From Photobacterium aphoticum (lineage in GTDB: Bacteria > Pseudomonadota > Gammaproteobacteria > Enterobacterales > Vibrionaceae), in assembly GCF_001029435.1 (NCBI RefSeq), contig NZ_LDOV01000017.1, positions 154,163 to 218,162 of the forward strand: DNA of 64,000 bases, written 5' to 3'. The notes beneath the pieces were generated by a model. That model had not been told where the DNA came from. It ran no database searches and saw only the letters and a list, made by a program, of their open reading frames with translations. Shown here one piece after another: positions 60,556-64,000 of this stretch. The stretch's first letter is position 1. Each line of letters opens with the position of its first letter. The translations under genes were made by a program, and so were the position numbers.

Positions 60556-62181
60556 TTAGTCAGCAATGATGTACAAATCTTTACTAAAGATGTTGTCTTC
60601 TGGGTTGTTAACCGGGTAGCCGCCTAGTTTCGGATTCACCAAACGTGCGTTCACGTAGTGGTAGATCGGCATGATAGGCATGTCTTTCGCCAGTAGCGCT
60701 TCTGACGCTTTATAGGCTTGAGCACGTTCTGCTGGCGTGTGCGCAAGCAGGGCTTTATCTAACTGACCGTCAAACTGCTTGTTGGCATATTTCGGGTAGT
60801 TTTGAGAGTGGCCGTCACGCATGATGCCCAGGAAGGTTGAGGCTTCGTTGTAGTCACCACACCAGCCGGCACGAGACACGTCAAAGTTACCCTGACGCTT
60901 GCTGTCGAGGTAGCTCTTCCACTCTTGGTTTTCTAGCGTCGCCGTTACGCCCAGTGATTTCTTCCACATAGAGGCAATCGCGACCGCAATTTTCTTGTGG
61001 TTTTCACTGGTGTTGTACAACAAGTCAAACTGTAGGGGTTTGTCTTTGCCGTAACCTGCCGCTTCCAACAAGGCTTGTGCTTTTGCCACACGCTCTTTCT
61101 GTGACAACTTCGCGTAATCTGGCATTTCTACGTCCAGACCATTGGTCGCCAAAGGCGTGAAGTTGTACGCAGGGGTTTCACCTTTACCGACGATGAACTT
61201 GGCAATCACGTCACGATCGATCGCGTAAGACAATGCCTGACGCACACGCTCATCATTAAATGGGGCTTTCGCCGTGTTGAATTCGTAGTAGTAAGAACAC
61301 AAGTACGGTGTCACTTTGACAGACTCAGCATGCTGCTTCACCAAACGCTTAAAGTGTTCGTTTGGCATTTCATACGTCATGTCGATTTCGCCAGCCAAGA
61401 AACGGTTCATGGCCGCCACTTGGTTTTCAATCGGCAAGAAGGAAACTTGAGTCAGGACGGTTTTTTCGTTATCCCAGTAATGGGTATTTGGCTTCAGGAC
61501 GATACGCTCGTTCACCACCCACTTGTCTAGCTGAAATGCACCGTTACCCACGTAAGTGTCTGGGCTCGTCCACTTATCGCCGTATTTTTCCACCACTTTC
61601 TGGTTGACCGGCTTCATGGAAGTGTGAACGGTCATCGCCACGAAATATGGCAATGGTTTTTCAAGCTCGACTTTCAGTGTGTGATCATCAACGGCCACTA
61701 CACCCAGCTTTTCAGGAGATTGTTTACCCAGAATGATGTCACCGGCATTTTTCATGGTGGTCATTTCTAGGTAGGAAGCATAAGGAGAGCCGGTTTTTGG
61801 ATCCGCCAGTCGGCGCCATGTGTAGACGAAATCACTGGCCAGTACCGGATCACCGTTAGACCATTTCGCGTCTTCACGCAGGTGGAAAATCCACGTTTTG
61901 TTGTCTTCGCTTTCCCATGATTTCGCGACACCACCAATCAGGTTGCCATCGCCGTCCTGGTTAACCAGGCCTTCCAGCAAATCACGGATCACGTTAGATT
62001 CTGGTACGCCCGATACTTTCTGCGGGTCAAGTGACTCCACTTCGGTACCGTTACCACGTACTAATTCTTGCTTCTCAGCCAGCTTCACGCCGTCAGGAAC
62101 ATTTGCAGCAAAAGAGGGAAACGCCGTGGCTGCCATGGCCATGCCTAGCAGCACCGCCTGAGATACTTTATTCTTATACAT
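60556..62181 (-). CDS. oppA: periplasmic oligopeptide-binding protein OppA
   Basis: 541 aa, close to E. coli OppA (543). The signal peptide ends FPSFA before ANVPDG. Family 5 solute-binding features: ESLDPQKVSGVPESNV near the N-terminus and DLLYNTSENHKKIAVAIASMWKKSLGV in the middle. I use the ATG at 62181 (MYKNKVSQAV) because GGAG lies 7 nt upstream; the 19-codon upstream extension is not signal-like. First gene of oppABCDF. Confidence 0.95.
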   Translation of the reverse strand: MYKNKVSQAVLLGMAMAATAFPSFAANVPDGVKLAEKQELVRGNGTEVESLDPQKVSGVPESNVIRDLLEGLVNQDGDGNLIGGVAKSWESEDNKTWIFHLREDAKWSNGDPVLASDFVYTWRRLADPKTGSPYASYLEMTTMKNAGDIILGKQSPEKLGVVAVDDHTLKVELEKPLPYFVAMTVHTSMKPVNQKVVEKYGDKWTSPDTYVGNGAFQLDKWVVNERIVLKPNTHYWDNEKTVLTQVSFLPIENQVAAMNRFLAGEIDMTYEMPNEHFKRLVKQHAESVKVTPYLCSYYYEFNTAKAPFNDERVRQALSYAIDRDVIAKFIVGKGETPAYNFTPLATNGLDVEMPDYAKLSQKERVAKAQALLEAAGYGKDKPLQFDLLYNTSENHKKIAVAIASMWKKSLGVTATLENQEWKSYLDSKRQGNFDVSRAGWCGDYNEASTFLGIMRDGHSQNYPKYANKQFDGQLDKALLAHTPAERAQAYKASEALLAKDMPIMPIYHYVNARLVNPKLGGYPVNNPEDNIFSKDLYIIAD

Positions 62182-62582
62182 GCATTCACTCCAACACATC
62201 GTTTTATTACGTCCTTGAGACTCTTCCGTTGGCGCCAAATGGCCGCAATATTTGCGTAATTTGTCCTAAATCACACAAAGCAAACCGAAGAATTGCTCGA
62301 AACAGTATCAGTCATCGAAGTAATTTGCCACAATTTGATTACAAAAACAGACATAATCCTTAATATGTGCTGAATATGAAGCGGAAGTCTCCATTTGTGC
62401 TATGGCGACTAGAGAGATCTATTGTAAAAACCATACTGAGAAGAAATATCCGCCGTTTAATCCACCTTTCTGCTACTTTTTGCATGATTTATCGTCTGTG
62501 AAAATCATTAAATAGCATAAAAAACCACGCCACTTCACAGCAAACCAAACTACGTGCAACATAAATGCAAAACCGAAGTCAC
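62182..62582 (-). other. oppA upstream region
   Basis: 400 nt AT-rich region that carries the opp promoter. Nothing I can name; oppA is a frequent target of small RNAs and Lrp-type control in relatives. Confidence 0.35.
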
Positions 62583-62605
62583 AAAAAAAGCGCCTTGCGG
62601 CGCTT
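62583..62605 (-). terminator. terminator of the small acidic protein gene
   Basis: AAGCGCC and GGCGCTT around TTGC; on minus TTTTTTTG follows. Confidence 0.92.
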
Positions 62606-62622
62606 CTTTCTTTATTGTTCGA

Positions 62623-62799
62623 TTACTTATTTTCACTGTCGAGATTGAGATTCGGTGGCACTTCCTGCCCGTCTTTAGATTGGTTCTCTTTGAGTGACTG
62701 GCTGTTCCCGTCTGATAACACCTCATCGAACAGGCCATCGTGATTGATGTCTTCCATCATTTGCTTGATACGGCGATTCGTGACTCGTTTGTGCTTCAT
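62623..62799 (-). CDS. small hypothetical protein with EF-hand-like loop
   Basis: 58 aa. ATG at 62799 has GGAGG 4-5 nt upstream, and a perfect terminator follows, so it is likely a real gene. The N-terminus is basic (MKHKRVTNRRIK), the rest acidic and probably disordered. DINHDGLFDEV resembles a calcium-binding DxNxDG loop, as in EF-hands or dockerins, but a single loop without flanking helices is weak evidence. Family unknown. A longer open frame to 62895 lacks support. Confidence 0.65.
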   Translation of the reverse strand: MKHKRVTNRRIKQMMEDINHDGLFDEVLSDGNSQSLKENQSKDGQEVPPNLNLDSENK

Positions 62800-63178
62800 A
62801 ATCCCTCCGCGGTCATCCCGCTTACGATACATGATCAGCAACATCTTTGTGTGCCATGAGTGTACGGGTGCCAATCTCCAGCTGCGGTCTCCCACCCTGT
62901 GGTAATTTTTTATGATCGGCTACGCGCGTCTATTCAATATGGCACAAAAACGCGTTTTCTGCCGACAGACATGACTTACATCTCGATTTTTAATAACAAA
63001 TGTATATATAAAAAATAGCGCATAGACTAAGTTCTCACATAGTGAGATTTTCAATCGTGGCACGTTTCTCTAACAGAATAATAACGCTACTATCTTCTTT
63101 ACCAGCTATACACCTAATAACTCAAGGTTTATTGCTGCATCCGTTCCCGTTCCGTTCTAGCGTTGAGAGATAACATCC
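62800..63178. other. spacer between the small gene and the leader ORF
   Basis: AT-rich spacer, about 380 nt, with no gene. TATACA near 63107 could be the -10 box of the downstream leader. Confidence 0.35.
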
Positions 63179-63283
63179 ATGAGACCAGCAGGTTGTGTTT
63201 CACGTCCAAGTCCTTCCCGCCACCGTCCTGGCTACGTACCTTCATCGTACCGCCCGAAAGATGGTGTTAACGGTATCAAATGA
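63179..63283 (+). CDS. candidate 34-aa arginine/proline-rich leader peptide or small protein
   Basis: 34 codons from ATG 63179 to TGA. The product is rich in Arg, Pro, Ser and Tyr (CVSRPSPSRHRPGYVP, SSYRPKDG). GAGAG about 10 nt upstream is a moderate Shine-Dalgarno. A strong terminator starts 9 nt after the stop, as in attenuation leaders or small-protein mRNAs. The next gene on the strand is the MerR regulator. I recognise no family. Confidence 0.45.
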   Translation: MRPAGCVSRPSPSRHRPGYVPSSYRPKDGVNGIK

Positions 63284-63291
63284 TGCCTGCT

Positions 63292-63320
63292 AGCCCCTCA
63301 CCTGAGGGGCTATTTTCTTT
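63292..63320 (+). terminator. intrinsic terminator after the 34-codon ORF
   Basis: AGCCCCTC (63292-63299) and GAGGGGCT (63304-63311) around ACCT, then ATTTTCTTT. Confidence 0.88.
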
Positions 63321-63515
63321 CTTGCCCCCGCAATCTATCTCTCGTTTTCTCTTGTAACACACCCAATTCCCCTGTTTGGCCTTGTTATTTCACAGAGGCT
63401 ATGAAATCATTTCTGATGGTCAAGGAATGGCCACTGTTTTTCTCGGTATCAGGCGAATACGCTGAACCCCCTCAGAAAAACAGCATGAGACACGTGACAA
63501 AAAAGGGATGACGGA

Positions 63516-63914
63516 ATGCTCACCAAAACCACGGGACGTAACGACACCTATTCCATTTCGCAGCTCGCAGAAGAATTCTCTGTGACCTTACGCAGCATTC
63601 GATTTTATGAAAATCAGGGACTACTCAGCCCCACCCGGCAAGGCCAGCACCGGATCTTTTCCAGCCGTGATCGCGCCAGACTCAAACTCATTTTGCGAGG
63701 AAAACGGCTAGGCTTCAGTTTGTTGGAAATACAGGAGTTATTTAACCTGTACGATGCCGATGTACAAAGCAAAGGTCAGTTGCAGACCATGCTCAATACC
63801 ATTCGTCACCGACAGCAAAAACTGCAGCAGCAACAAACCGATATCAATCTGATCATGATGGAACTGAGCGCCGCAGAGCGGCAATGTTACAAGCAGTTGG
63901 ATAAATACGAGTAA
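63516..63914 (+). CDS. MerR-family regulator, LiuR-like
   Basis: 132 aa. N-terminal winged helix-turn-helix (YSISQLAEEFSVTLRSIRFYEN) and the following GLLSPTRQGQHRIFSSRDRARLKLILRGKRLGFSL are typical of the LiuR group, which controls branched-chain amino acid degradation. The C-terminal helix is a coiled coil for dimerisation; metal-binding cysteines are absent apart from one near the end. The liu genes would be expected just beyond the window, which would confirm the call. The stop codon lies in the first unit of the tandem repeat below. Confidence 0.82.
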   Translation: MLTKTTGRNDTYSISQLAEEFSVTLRSIRFYENQGLLSPTRQGQHRIFSSRDRARLKLILRGKRLGFSLLEIQELFNLYDADVQSKGQLQTMLNTIRHRQQKLQQQQTDINLIMMELSAAERQCYKQLDKYE

Positions 63915-64000
63915 GCGAGTAAGCGAGTAAGCGAGTAAGCGAGTAAGCGAGTAAGCGAGTAAGCGAGTAAGCGAGTAAGCGAGTAAGCGAGTAAGCGAGT
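63908..64000. repeat. octanucleotide tandem repeat CGAGTAAG, at least 11 copies
   Basis: CGAGTAAG repeats without a mismatch for 93 nt to the window edge. The first unit supplies the last Glu codon and the TAA stop of the MerR gene. On minus the repeat has no stop in any frame (it reads AYSLTRLL over and over), so a minus-strand gene from beyond could run through it. Confidence 0.95.

Noticed and set aside
63908..64000. CRISPR array
   Set aside because: The units are 8 bp and directly adjacent, with no spacers and no cas genes in view.

Overview
The window reads as a bacterial chromosome segment from a gammaproteobacterium, most likely the family Vibrionaceae. The evidence is gene content and order: psrA next to fadE, hexR-pykA, aat-bpt-infA, clpA-clpS-cspD, icd-rluE-mnmA-hflD-purB-roxA, oppABCDF, grxA-ybjL and pabB-nudL-sdaA. 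Two Vibrio-type small-RNA arrangements add support: sigma-E dependent RybB/VrrA/MicV-like RNAs and an OppZ-like 3'UTR RNA. Genus cannot be fixed from sequence reading alone. Almost everything is core housekeeping. I see no prophage, insertion sequence, CRISPR array, tRNA or rRNA.

Layout, left to right. 1-1765 (minus): end-truncated COG3014-type lipoprotein and hinT, with a terminator-like hairpin between them. 2129-5472 (plus): chemoreceptor and pyrC with a PurR-like box. 5613-10850 (minus): tripartite RND efflux operon with two lipoprotein adaptors. 11274-12776 (minus): class I fumarase. 13061-18342 (plus): pabB, nudL, serine transporter and serine deaminase, with a CRP site before the transporter. 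18451-23447 (minus): ADP-ribosylglycohydrolase-like protein, acetate transporter, unknown coiled-coil lipoprotein and iron alcohol dehydrogenase. 23710-29281 (plus): porin, grxA, ybjL-like transporter and a PhoP/PhoQ-like two-component pair. 29415-33840 (minus): fabV, fadE and psrA with its operator.

33840-35684 is the most interesting part. Three sigma-E type promoters with identical 16-nt spacing precede three RNA genes. The first is a RybB-like RNA starting exactly at the seed GCCACTGC. The other two are sibling VrrA/MicV-like RNAs sharing a 33-nt identical seed region. A DUF3859-type lipoprotein gene lies between the siblings. The seeds show complementarity to the start of the porin gene at 23710.

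35684-45687: an SDR protein, hexR, pykA, a glycine-zipper protein, aat-bpt, infA, a 700-nt structured region, speA and speB. 45761-50674: clpA-clpS, cspD and icd. Aat, Bpt, ClpS and ClpA together give a complete bacterial N-degron pathway within about 8 kb. 50817-56309 (plus): rluE, mnmA-hflD (perfect PurR box upstream), purB and roxA. 56338-62181 (minus): oppABCDF with an OppZ-like 3'UTR RNA complementary to the oppB start. 62583-64000: a 58-aa acidic protein with an EF-hand-like loop, a candidate 34-aa leader ORF with its own terminator, a LiuR-like MerR regulator, and an octanucleotide tandem repeat that begins in the MerR stop codon and runs off the window.

Nearly every transcription unit ends in a clear intrinsic terminator, several of them shared by convergent genes, so operon boundaries are well defined. 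All assignments come from reading motifs and remembered family features; no database search was run.
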